NCBI GenBank assembly: GCA_009801085.1
Contig: VNWV01000001.1
Span: forward strand, 7,688,001-7,752,000
Length of the DNA: 64,000 nt
Source: Lasiodiplodia sp. COLG20
Lineage: Eukaryota > Ascomycota > Dothideomycetes > Botryosphaeriales > Botryosphaeriaceae
Direction: 5' to 3'
The notes beneath the pieces were generated by a model that saw nothing but the letters and a program-made list of their open reading frames with translations, searched no databases and had not been told where the DNA came from. Position numbers and translations under genes: made by a program. Of this stretch, positions 43,254 through 53,975 are shown piece after piece (within the stretch, counting starts at the first letter, position 1; every line of letters begins with the position of its first letter).

Positions 43254-45129
43254 TCAGAGCTTCGTCGGATCTTGGACAACGGGGTACTTGGGGAAGTTCG
43301 GCTTGTAGAGCTGCATGAAAAAAATTTGTCAGTCCATTAATTCTTGAGGCAAAATGTGGGAACATGTCCGAAGGCAATCATCTCGCCGATTTCGGCGAGA
43401 GGCACCGATGAAGACTCAGAAAACGGAAATGGACGACATGGTAGACTGTGATAACTTACACTTTGGCAGCGGGAGTTGTACTCGCTAGTATCGCCGATGA
43501 TCACTTCAGTCTCGTTTCCAGGGACGCCAACCTTGGCAAGAGGTCCACTTATCGGAGTGGCTTTGTCCCATCCAGGGCCGGCAGCGGGGTTTTTAATCCA
43601 AGCGACAAACCAATCGTTCATCCAGTCAGCAAGAGCTTGCTGCTCGTCAGTGACATTGTCGAGAGCCTCGAAACACTGGTTGCCACCGTGGAAGAAGGGG
43701 ACCTCGGATCCGTGAGAGGAGCCCATTCCGTCAACACCGATCACGTTGCTATAGTTGCCAAACCAGCGGTAGATCCAGGTGGGTTGCTCGGAGGCGCGGA
43801 CATCGAGCAGGTAATCAGTCGGGCAGAAAAAGCGGGCATCACCATAGCTGGCACCGCTCATGAGCGAGACGGACTCATAGTCAGACTCATTGTAGCTAGC
43901 CAAGAGGTCCTCATCCGCAATGTGCGCAAGATCGGCATCAAAGGTGTTGATCCAAGAACTGAAGTCCGAGTTTTCAGCCGAGTAAACAAGAGAGAAGATC
44001 TTGCCCTCCTGATCAGAGTTACCGACAATGAGAGGCACATCCTTGGGGTAGTGGCCGGCAGCAAAACGGCCGGGATAGTCGCTGAACCGGGTAATGTTGT
44101 CGACAATTGGCGCAAACCACGTGTTGTAGGTGGAGTTGAATTTGGAGGTTTCGATATCATAGGCGCTAACGTGGCGCAGGTCGTTCAGCGTACTGAGCGT
44201 CTTGCCAGTAGAGTTAGCGACATCGGCCATGACCGCCTCAAGGCCAACGTTCTCGGTAGCGTAGCCCGGGCCTGACTCAGCGTTCGCTGACATCTCAATG
44301 GCGCCGGCAAGCCATGTGTTGGGGTGGTTCCACAGGTAGTGGTCTACCATGACGGATCCGGAGGAATGTCCGCCCAAGACAATGCGGTTCTTGTCGCCAC
44401 CGAAGCCTGCAGACTCCAATTAGCAAACTGGCAGGGGCTTGTTTGAACGATGAAACTTACCTGCAATGTTGCGGTGGACCCATTCCAAGGCAGCTTCAAC
44501 GTCGAGAATGTTGAAGTTCTGCGAAGTGCCGGACAGCTCAGCCGAGTTAGGGGCACCGAAGATCGACTCGCGATAGTTGAAGTTGACGTAGATGACGTCC
44601 TTGGAAGCAAAGTTGCTACCTTGCCATTGCGGGTTGCTGGAGCCGCCAGTGACCATAGCACCTCCGTAAATGTAAACGAAGACCTGCAGTGCCGTTAGTG
44701 ATGGCCGCCACAAGTTACTGGATGCAGCATGCGGGGTCGGGGACTAGAGATGCTTACAGGAAGGTTGGTGCCCTTAGCGGGGGTCCAAATGTTGAGGTTC
44801 AAGCAATCCTCACCCTGAGCGGCAAGGCTGCTGCTGATGCCGGCCTGAGCGCATGTCGATCCGTATTCGGTAGCGTTGAGGATGCCCCATGTCTTTGCAG
44901 GAGAAACGGGGGGCTTCCACCTGTTTCCGCCGGCGGTGGAGTCGGCAAAAGGGATGCCCAGAAAGACGTGGTTGCCAGTGCCGTTCTCAGTGAAGCCGGT
45001 GACAATGCCAGAGGAGGTCAGGGCAGCAGGGACACCGTCGCAGGTGGTCCCGGCCTTGCCATGGACGATGGCCGAAGTGGCCAGGACGGCGCAGGTAGCG
45101 GCGTCGATGAAAGCGTCGAAGAAGCCCAT
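43254..45129 (-). CDS. Secreted type-B carboxylesterase/lipase
   Basis: Four exons on the minus strand, 45129..44758, 44683..44461, 44406..43460 and 43310..43254, give 532 aa; the introns are 74, 54 and 149 bp. The last exon codes for only 18 residues and is entered through a strong GTAAGT donor and CATGCAG acceptor. A hydrophobic N-terminus with a likely signal peptide (cleavage near HGKA) is followed by the alpha/beta-hydrolase core: EDCLNLNIWTP, the oxyanion-hole strand YIYGGAMVTG, and the nucleophile elbow GHSSG (Ser213). The catalytic His is in SSHGSEVPF. The enzyme hydrolyses carboxylic esters outside the cell; the natural substrate cannot be told from sequence. There are several N-glycosylation sequons. 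Length and motif order are normal for the family. Confidence 0.92.
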
Positions 45130-46768
45130 GGTTGGTTGGAAGGAACGAGAGCTCTGTCGATTGGCGAACGAATGAATCGACGAAGGTCAATCACAACCTA
45201 GTCGGGTATGAAACGACAGAGCGTAAGAAATATAACGAGCGGACACGGGCGGCGAGAGAAGAGAGAGTGTTAGGGGCCTCGATCTTTTCACAGTTCATGG
45301 CACGCCACGGCCGTTCGAGCCCGGCGAGGCGCTACGAGAAAGCATATTAGCGCGGGACTTCCCGCGAAGGAGGAATGCAACGGGGCGGAGGTGATTATTG
45401 GAAGTCCTGGCGGGGTGGGGCGAGAGAGATGTTTGCCGAAGGAGGGGTGGACGGGACTTGGATGCAAGTGCCTTCTGGAAGCCCGGACGCTGCCCGCTAA
45501 TCTCACAGGGACTGGAAAGCAGCCAGATCGGACGACTCACGCCATATAACGCACGAGACGCCCCCTCGCCTCGCGCTGGGCCGAGGCCGCGGACGGCTCG
45601 CGGGGCAGGGTGGAATTAATGCCCGCAGGAGATGACGACTGCAGCGATTCAGGCACCGCGCGTGCACAGGACGTCGGCAAAACGTTGGAAGCTAGCGAGG
45701 CTCGGCTGGCTGGCTGGCCACGCGCAGCAGGCTGATCGGCGTCGCTTGGAGAAGCTTGGCAAGCCGGGCGGTGGCAGCGCGGGCGGCAGCAGCGCAGGCG
45801 TGGGCAGACCGGAGGCGGACGGAGGCTGTGAATAGGTGCGGCACCGCCGCTGGGGCGCCGTGTCGAGGTGGCGGCGACGGGAGCGGAGGCTGGCCGGCGA
45901 GCTAAAGTTTGCAATTGAAGAAGGTGCGACCCAAGCCCGCGCTGGTGGCTCCCGGTCTCCCGACCTTCCGCTCCGAAGCCGCGTTTCCATTCTCGGTAGG
46001 GCTGACGCGCCCTCAGCTCTTCACTCGTCTGTCTCCTGCATTTGTCCCCGCCACACCCGTGCCGGATAACGCCTGCCGCCGCCCTCCTGAACGCTGCCGT
46101 GAAGTCTACCGGCCGCGCCGTGAGGCTCGGTGTTCCGCTCACGCATCGCCTCGCGACATCATGATGGCCAGCGGGTGCTCCCCGTCGGTGCTCGCCTGCA
46201 TCTAAGCACATGCATTCGGTCCGGATCGCCGTGCTGCCCAGTCCTTTACTAACGGCTCCTGTGTCGTATGCCTGCGGCCGCCATTGCCCTTCATGGAGCA
46301 GTCCGGCCTTGCGCCTAAGGGCAAAGCCTCACTGGAGGCCAGAGCGTTTACGCTATCACAACCCAACCGAGGGGCAAAGTCCGCGAACTAGCATGCCGGA
46401 TCGCCGGCCGTACTCCGCTATTCGCTCGCATGAACTCAGCCTTTTGCTCCTCCCGCTCCGAGGTTGTCCCTCAGCCAGCCTGGTGGAGCTGCCAATCCGC
46501 AAATTTTCCCCCAACGGAGGCTCCCATGTAGGATCAGCTGAAGGACCGCGTGGTCCGCGTCCTGGATGCGACACAGGGATCGGTGATGAGACCGCAGCTG
46601 ATCATCTGAAGTGAACATGATCCGCATGCGTCCCACGTCAAGATCCTCGCCCAATATTTCTGGGGTTTTTGTCTAACCGCGGCCCACGCCGACTAAAAGG
46701 CAGACGGTTTGCCGATCCATCACCTTTCTCTCAGTTTGGTCTCTCTTGCCTAATTCCTGCAACCTACA
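45130..46768. promoter_or_regulatory. Divergent intergenic region
   Basis: 1.6 kb between the carboxylesterase (-) and the rhodopsin-domain gene (+), carrying both promoters. The left two thirds are GC-rich with overlapping spurious ORFs; no gene is supported. Confidence 0.45.
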
Positions 46769-48313
46769 ATGGTTGAAGATACGACGGGCCAGGTGGTACG
46801 TTGCCATTGCCTCGTTATGAGACTGCTTCTTGCTAACTACCAGTTCAGGTATCATGGTACATCTGTACAGGAGTCTCAGGCCTCTTCCTGGTATCGAGGC
46901 TCTGGGTGAGATGGGACAACATGGGCGGTCTTTACCTCGATGACTACCTCATCACTGCCGCCTTCTGTTGTCTTGTCGGCGACTTGGCCATTCAACAGAG
47001 AATGTGGAACATCGGTAAGCCTAGCTGCTATACCCAGCAGCGCTCACTCGATCGTTGACATCTTCCTAGGCCTGAAAAACATGGCAGAGGTCACGCCGGA
47101 GCACTTCGTTGAGATGATGAAGGTGAGTTGACTGGTAGTCTAGTAACTTCGATATCACAGCTAACAGGAGTCTCGCAGCTGATCTATCCGGGTTCCATCT
47201 TCTACACGCTTTCTTTGTGGCTGATCAAAGCCGGACTGGTAGGTGATTCGGTTACCTAAGTTGTTGCGATCCGGCGTTCGCTCATATTACCTCCAGGTCA
47301 TCTTCTACAAAAGGCTCGCGGGTCACACGTACAAGTACTTGCAGAAGCTGTACACCGCCACTCTCATATGGCTCGTGGTGTCATGGCTGGCAATCTTCTT
47401 TGACACCCTTTTCCGATGCTATCCGTTGGACCGTACCTGGAGTCAAGACCCCAGCAGAGCGTGTCCGGCCAGCGCGGCGACAATCAACTACTGGATCACC
47501 ATTACCTGTAAGCATCTCTTGTTGACTGTAACTTGCCTGAAATTACTGACATTCATTGTCTAGTCAACATCACAACTGATGTTTTGATAATTTGCCTTCC
47601 GATTTCAATGGTGATGAAGCTCAATCTCCCTTTGAAACAAAAACTTGGTGTTGCCAGCATTTTCGCCCTCGGCTTCGTCGTTGTTATTGTCAGCAGTAAG
47701 TCGTTAAACATCAAAGAGTGTGCGTATTTTTTGACTGAGACGAACAGTTATCCGCGCTATCTACTCGCACCGCCAAGAGACCATGCTCACTTGCACCGTG
47801 TCGATGATTGAGACAGCTATCGCCATCATTGCAACTTGCCTTCCAACGCTCCGCGTTCTAATCCTAGGCCATACATCTCGCAAGGGAACGTATGGGAGCC
47901 AGCGCCGCTCGCGCGTTTTCGAGCTCCGTGACGCAAACCCCCGATTCACTGGTACGAACGCCTACTCCAACCACCAAACAACAATAACTGGAGGAGCGCA
48001 GCGCGATTCCAGGAGAATCACGCGGTCGATGGGACGCAGCGACAGCGAGGACGAGCTAGTCAAGGAGCTGCACCAATATCCGGCTCTGCCCAGCCCCACG
48101 TATATGCCCCGATCACCAAGGGAGAAGAGCAGCTTTGACGAAAGGGTCAACAACCAGACGTGCGTCAGCTCGCCAAAGCCGAATGCCATTGAGATTACAA
48201 CAGAGGTCACGGTCTTTCCAGAGGTCACCGTTACCGTTATTTCTGAGGAGCCACAGACGAGGGAGGATGGCGGACGCAGCTCCTCGTCTTCATCCAAGCG
48301 AGACTCTCGATAG
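46769..48313 (+). CDS. Rhodopsin-domain (SAT4-like) integral membrane protein
   Basis: Seven exons: 46769..46795, 46849..47014, 47070..47122, 47179..47238, 47297..47507, 47564..47695 and 47748..48313. All junctions keep frame, giving 404 aa. About seven hydrophobic helices lie in residues ~10-275, starting with VSWYICTGVSGLFLVSRLWV and including DDYLITAAFCCLVGDLAI, IYPGSIFYTLSLWLIKAGLV, IWLVVSWLAIFFDTLF and ITTDVLIICLPISMV. The D-D-Y pair in helix 2, the C-x-P-x-x-x-x-W loop (CYPLDRTW) and the TD--I-LPI helix are hallmarks of the fungal 'rhodopsin domain' family; these are not retinal proteins. The last ~130 residues form a Ser/Arg/Glu-rich cytosolic tail. A CFEM domain, present in some relatives, is absent. 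The biological role is unknown; some relatives are implicated in host or surface sensing. Confidence 0.87.
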
Positions 48314-49764
48314 CTGAGAGACGACGTCCTACCTTGAATTTCTTTTGCCTTCTCCTTTGAGCGCATTTCTTTTGTCTATTTTGTGAAAATTATTCTCTGC
48401 GCAACGTCAAGTCACATGAAGATACCATACCAACGATAGATCACGCACGGATATCGGAGTTTTGTCTCTTATTTTCTTTTCCTACTTCGTCTGTTCAGCA
48501 AGACCGTAGTCGGCACAGAGTTTTTCGGAGCTCGCTCAATTCTACAGCGGCGCTCGGACATATTGGAATGACCGCTTTGCGTCCTTATCACTTTGCAAAG
48601 GGAGTACTCTCATTGTGTATACGGATCACCATTAATGACACGCACAACACGACCAATGCAGCAACTCATAGACGAGCGTAGAAATGAGGCGGACAATTTC
48701 GGCGACGATGGCGACGAAGTCGGACCTTTGGCGACAAATGGTCCCTGTAATCGGGCCTTGGGAAGCTTATCGGCATGCAAAAGAGGAGAGAGATCCCCGC
48801 TGATCTGCAAAAGGGACACGAGCAGAGCCGGAGATAGCTTGGCGCCACTATTTCCGCTGGGGTAGAAAGCTGACAAAGAAACGGTCTCTGGGGGCAATGA
48901 CAAGCTGCCCTTAAAATAAGGTTGCACCCTCTTCACCGTGCTCACCGGTCAACCAGTCGCCTGCTCATTACTTCTTACGAGGGCTTGGGGGCCAAGAAGT
49001 AGATTACTACTGTGATGCAGCACCGGCTGACTCGCGACGGCCCGCATTGAAAATCCAGCTCTTTCCCAGTCAAGCCCGCGGACTTACAGCTGCTTTTGAT
49101 GATCCAAATGGAAAGAGGTCGTTGATCCATGCCCAATATGGCGACAAGCTGGGGCACAGCACCGCATCGAGTTCACACCTATCCCTCGCGGTGCAGACAA
49201 GCCGACCCATGCCCGAAGGCCACGTGCATTCAATGGGAAGCCAGGGTCGCCGGCTAGGTAGACGCGGCGTCGGGTTGCCAAGTCGCAGTGGTATCCGAGG
49301 TCAGTGGCTACGGACGGCGATTCCGGCGATTGCGTGCGACCACGGACAGGGAAGGATGACAAAAGTGCTGTCAAGCATTACACCTAGCGAATACGTGCTT
49401 CTGGATTGCTGACATGCGTCCAGCTACCCGCGCTGTCGGGCACGCCGCAGGGTCGTTTGGTGACGATGACCCGCAGGCACGATAAGATAGGCTAAAGGGA
49501 AGAGTCCTGACTCGCATTTGGCCCCCAAAAGATGCGCTTGCAGAAAGCCTTCTGCAGCATAGTGTTTACGGTCTCAGCTCTCTCCCTTTGTTATCCTCAT
49601 CGCACAAGCCTCTTTCCACATGCACTGCATGATCAGCGCTATATTTCAGCGTGCTTCTTGACTCGTCACTTCATCTCGATCTCCTCGTCCAACAACCCGG
49701 CGCCATGCACTCGTCATGACTTTTTCACCGCTGCGCACCAGCGCTTGGCGTTCATCCCATCGCC
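48314..49764. other. Intergenic: promoter of the kelch-type gene
   Basis: 1.45 kb between two plus-strand genes. No supported gene; only short ORFs. Confidence 0.45.
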
Positions 49765-51848
49765 ATGTGTCTACCATTGCGTCGGACTGGGCTACGGCTC
49801 CTCTTGCTATGGGCATTGAGTCTGGGGGTAATGGCGCAGTCTTCAACGTTGAACTTCACCAACGCTACCGCTTTAGACTATGATCCGGTGCGCTTGATGT
49901 GCGCGCGTTGGGAACATCAAAGTACACTTGAGCTTATGTCATCCGACTACCTTAAGCGCACCTTACTGACGACGAAGATGCAGCCGTTTTAAAGGGAGAT
50001 ATGATATACATCGATGGTGGCCTAGAGACCATCTATGACGGCGATGAGAGGTGGACGGATGAATTCTACCTCGGACTGAGTACGCCTAGTAACGTCTATA
50101 TACTTAACTTCCACCACTTACCCCAAACTAGACTACTATCTGCTTGGGATCAACACCTCTGAAAGCTGGGACTGGGAAACAAATCTCTCCATCTCTACCT
50201 GGAACAAATCCGCCTCCACACCCAGACCTCCGACATCTCTCCGCGGTCACCTCTTTCAAGGCCTTCCATCCGACCCAAAAATCTACCTTTACGGCGGTGC
50301 CGACTTCACTAGCAACTCATCGCAGCACAACTACAGCAGCTCAAATGCCGGTTTGCTGTGGGCCTACGATACCGTCGAACGCGGCGACTGGGAATCGATT
50401 AACATTAGCGAGGCCAGCCTCTGGCAGCCGACCCGCGGTGCCCACGCCGAGGCGTCTGATCTGGGACTGGCTTTCTATCTCAACGGCGAGGCGGGGACCG
50501 TCGAATCAATTGAAGTTTGGGGGAACCTGTCGACACAAACAGCCCACCTCGAGGGCATGATTATATTAGATACGACTAATGCAACGGGCCGAACCGCGTG
50601 GAATGTGTCAACCGATGCGATGACGGGTGGCACGCCCAGATCCGGGGCCGGGATGGTGTACGTGCCTGAGATGGGGGAAAGCGGGGCGTTAGTACTTGTG
50701 GGGGGCATCGCAAGGGAGCCGCTCATCAATGACGACCCTGCTTCAGGAGAGCTGGTAAGAAGCAAAATAATGCAAACCATCTTCATCAAGACACTGAACC
50801 CGCAAACCAGATCAACCTCAACGAGATCCAAATCTGGGACGTCGACTCCTGGCTCTCCTCCCCATCCACCGACAACAACAACGGCACCTGGTACACGCAG
50901 ACCGCCACGGGCACCGTCCCGGCGCTCCGCGCCGACTTCTGCCTCGCCGCCGCCACGGCCGCCGACGGCTCCTCGCACAACATCTACCTCTACGGCGGCC
51001 GCAATCCCAAGTCGGGCACCCTGTACGACGACGTCTACGCGCTGTCGCTGCCGTCCTTCACGTGGACCAAACTCTTCGAGGGCCAGTCGCCCCGCTGGGG
51101 CCACACCTGCCACCTCGTACCCAACAGCACGCAGCTGCTCACGCTCGGCGGCGCCCTCGACCTCGACCACGGCACGTGCGACTGGGAGTGGCACGGCGTC
51201 GCCGTGCTCGACGTCTGGAGCGTCACGTGGAACAGCGACTTCGACGCCGCCGCCCGCCCGTACAAGGTCACGCAGGGCGTCGCGGAGGTTGTGGGCGGCG
51301 GTGATGAGGGAGGGGCCACGCTGACGGCGCCGGCGGGTGGGTGGGAGACGGCGGCGTTGGCGGGGTTGTTCAAGCAGAGCGCTGCCAGTGCTACTACTAC
51401 CAGCACCGCTGCGGCGACGGGGTCGAAGAAGGGGAGTCGGACTGGTGCCATCGTCGGCGGTGTGGTTGGCGGCGTTTGTGGCGTTGCGCTCGTCGCGCTC
51501 CTGGCTTTCTTTCTTCTGCGACGGCGACGGCGACGAACGGCTGCGAACCGCAGCGCTGCGGAGCTGGATCACACGGCGACGCAGCGCCACGAGGCGGTGG
51601 GCTCTCAGCCGGACAAGCCGCTGCACGATGATGGCTTCGGGGTTGCGGCTAACGCGGAGTTGCCGGGAGACGTCGGCGCGCAGGAGTTGGACGGCGAGGA
51701 CCAGTTCGAGCGGATCGTCGAGTTGGACGCGGGGGCGGACGCGCCGCGGTTCGAGATGGCGGGGAGTGGGATGAGTCCGAAGGAGGAGGAGGAGGAGGCG
51801 AGGGGAGAGGAGGACACTTTAAAAAGGCTGAGGGGGGAGACTGGCTGA
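49765..51848 (+). CDS. Kelch-repeat single-pass membrane protein
   Basis: Exons 49765..49921, 49984..50079, 50132..50754 and 50811..51848 give 637 aa; the introns are 62, 52 and 56 bp. The first has a CTGACG branch site and is needed to join CARWEHQ to VLKGDMIYIDGG. A signal peptide (LLLLWALSLGVMAQ) leads into kelch-type beta-propeller blades: MIYIDGGLE, KIYLYGGADF, ALVLVGGIA, NIYLYGGRN and LLTLGGALD, with the double-Gly and the paired aromatic residues. Near residues 490-515 one transmembrane helix (AIVGGVVGGVCGVALVALLAFFLL) precedes RRRRRR, so the propeller is extracellular and a ~100-residue acidic tail is cytosolic. Such proteins are common at fungal cell surfaces, but the ligand is unknown. 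Exon 4 is much more GC-rich than exons 1-3. Confidence 0.85.
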
Positions 51849-52106
51849 GAGCTGCTCGATGGAGGTAATGGATCCTCGAAGGGCATAGTGACGTGGGATA
51901 CCCAGCGGCATGTTTGTTCGTTTGCAATGATAGCGGAGTATATGGGCCTCCTTGCTCAACGGCCCCTTGTTTTCTCATCAATTAGACACAAAATACGACA
52001 AATGACTTTTACACAGAGATTTCATAATTGGCAGTATGGTCGTTAACATTACTCGCTAGGCATTACATCATAGACAACCCATCTTTTATCTCTCTCCTCT
52101 AATTAA

Positions 52107-53898
52107 TCACGCCTCAAAGCTCGTGGCATACAGCATCCGTCTCTCCGCCGAAGAACTCGTCGTCACGTTCCCGACTACTTGTCCGCTCTCATCCTCGTAC
52201 TGCGCCCAGGCGCTCTCCAAACCCCACACAGCAACGCTGACCTTGGCGCCCTCAGGCAGACCAGCTGTGCTGATAGAGAAGATGCTAAGAGGCTGAACAG
52301 GGAAGAAAGTGGCAGTGGCACTGTAGGTGCCCTGGTCCAAAAACAGCTCGATGATAGAGCGGTCAATGACGCCGGAGAGGGACCAGGTGCCGCTCGAGTC
52401 GAGCAGCTGGGCGGTTGAGAACTTGTCGGCGAAGAAGGGGTTGTCGAAGCCGCGCGTCTTGCCGCGGTCGAGCCAGAAGGGGTTGTCGCCGCCGAAGAAG
52501 TAGCCGCCAGAGATGGACTCGCCCGAAATGGGCGATAGCGCGGTAAAGTTGAGCGTCGCCGAGGAGCTGATGTCAGAGACGGAGCCGGGCAGGCCGGTGA
52601 CATTGGCCTCGAAGTAGATGGCGTTGCTGGCGACGCAGCTGTAGTCGACGACCAGCGAGGAGTTTGCGAGGGAGTCGTCTGAGCCGAGTTCAGAGCCGAT
52701 GACGGGAGAAAGGTCATACGGCTGCGAGACAAGCGTCCAACCCACGCGCTCGATCTTGGCCAGGTAGTTGCGGCGCGGCAGAGACATGACGGAGCGCCAA
52801 CCCTCGTCACCCGTTGGAACGACTTGGGTGTACTGCCAGTTGCTGGCCCAGGCAATGGAGATGGCGTCAGATCCAGCAGGCGTGCCGTAGAAGAACTGGC
52901 CGGCGTAGTTGTCCTTGGCGAAATCGGCGATGCGGGCGGCACCGTCGACAGTAGTGAAGTGTGTGCCGTTGAAAGTACCGGGGAAGTATTCCATGATGGA
53001 ACCACCCTGCGGTGCGCCGGGGTTGATGGAGATTGTGAGGACAAACATGGTCTCGTCGGAGCCTTCAACGGGGATCTCGACCAGGTTGGGGCACTCGTAC
53101 TGCAGGCCAAGAAGGCCGTGGTGAGAGAAGTTGGAGGCGTGGGTCCATTCCTTCAGGTCGGGAGAGGTGAAGATGCCGATGACGAATTCTTGCGAGTAGG
53201 CGAGGACCATGACCCAGTGGTCCTCGTACCAAATGACCTTGGGGTCACGGAATTGAGTCGAGGTGCTGTCGATGACGGGGTTTCCCTCGTAGGGGATGAA
53301 GGTGTAGCCACCGTCGTACGAGTAGGCGATTTCCTGAATTTGCTTGGTAGGGGTGTTCAGCGTGTACATGGCCACGACGCCATTGTCTTGGTCAGGGAAG
53401 AAGCCGGAGGTGTTGTTGACATCTATCACGGCTGATCCGGAAAAGATGTTGGACACGTTGTTTGGCGGGAAGATGGCAATCTGCTGGTTCTCCCAATGGT
53501 ACAAGTCTTTGCTCGTGGCGTGACCCCAGTGCTGGTTGCCGGCCACAGTTGCGGTGGGGTTGTCTGATGGGAGAGTCAGCACTGGGCTTCTGTGTACGAG
53601 GAGTGGGGGCACGAACATTGGTAGTAGAGATGCCATGTGCCATTTGCGTCAAGGAAGCAGCCATTGGGGTCGTTCATGAATTTCTGGTGACTGGTTAGTC
53701 CAAGTTGAATGGCGAGAATGCGAGATGGCACACCTGCGGCGGAGAGAAGTGGACTTGCGGCCTCAGAGCACCCGTGTAGTCACCAGGAATGGGGGTACCG
53801 GTAGGGACGTCGGGCTGGACATAGACGCTGGTGCTGCTCTGAGCATTTGTGCCGGCAAAAAGGGCAGTGGCAGCGGCAGCCGCGGAAGAGAGCCTCAT
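52107..53898 (-). CDS. Secreted invertase (GH32 beta-fructofuranosidase)
   Basis: Three exons on the minus strand, 53898..53734, 53683..53617 and 53563..52107, with introns of 50 and 53 bp, give 562 aa. The start chosen gives a clean signal peptide ([16 protein letters not shown], cleavage near NAQ); an ATG at 53949 would add 17 residues. The GH32 hallmarks are all present: nucleophile motif NDPNG (59-63, carried by the tiny second exon), the RDP motif (183-185) that stabilises the transition state, and the acid/base motif ECPN (Glu234). A C-terminal beta-sandwich domain follows, with the usual [10 protein letters not shown]. The enzyme hydrolyses sucrose and possibly other fructans in the cell wall or outside. 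Many N-glycosylation sequons are present. A TATA box lies ~75 bp upstream. Convergent with the kelch-type gene. Confidence 0.95.
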
Positions 53899-53969
53899 GG
53901 TTGGCGAAGGACTGGGAGAGAGGAGGGCAGTGCTGTGACTCAGGACCATCGCGGCGCGGCCATGAAGCC

Positions 53970-53975
53970 TTTATA
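53970..53975 (-). promoter_or_regulatory. TATA box of the invertase gene
   Basis: TATAAA on the minus strand, 72-77 bp before the chosen ATG at 53898. It lies upstream of the alternative ATG at 53949 by only about 20 bp, which supports the downstream start. Confidence 0.55.
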
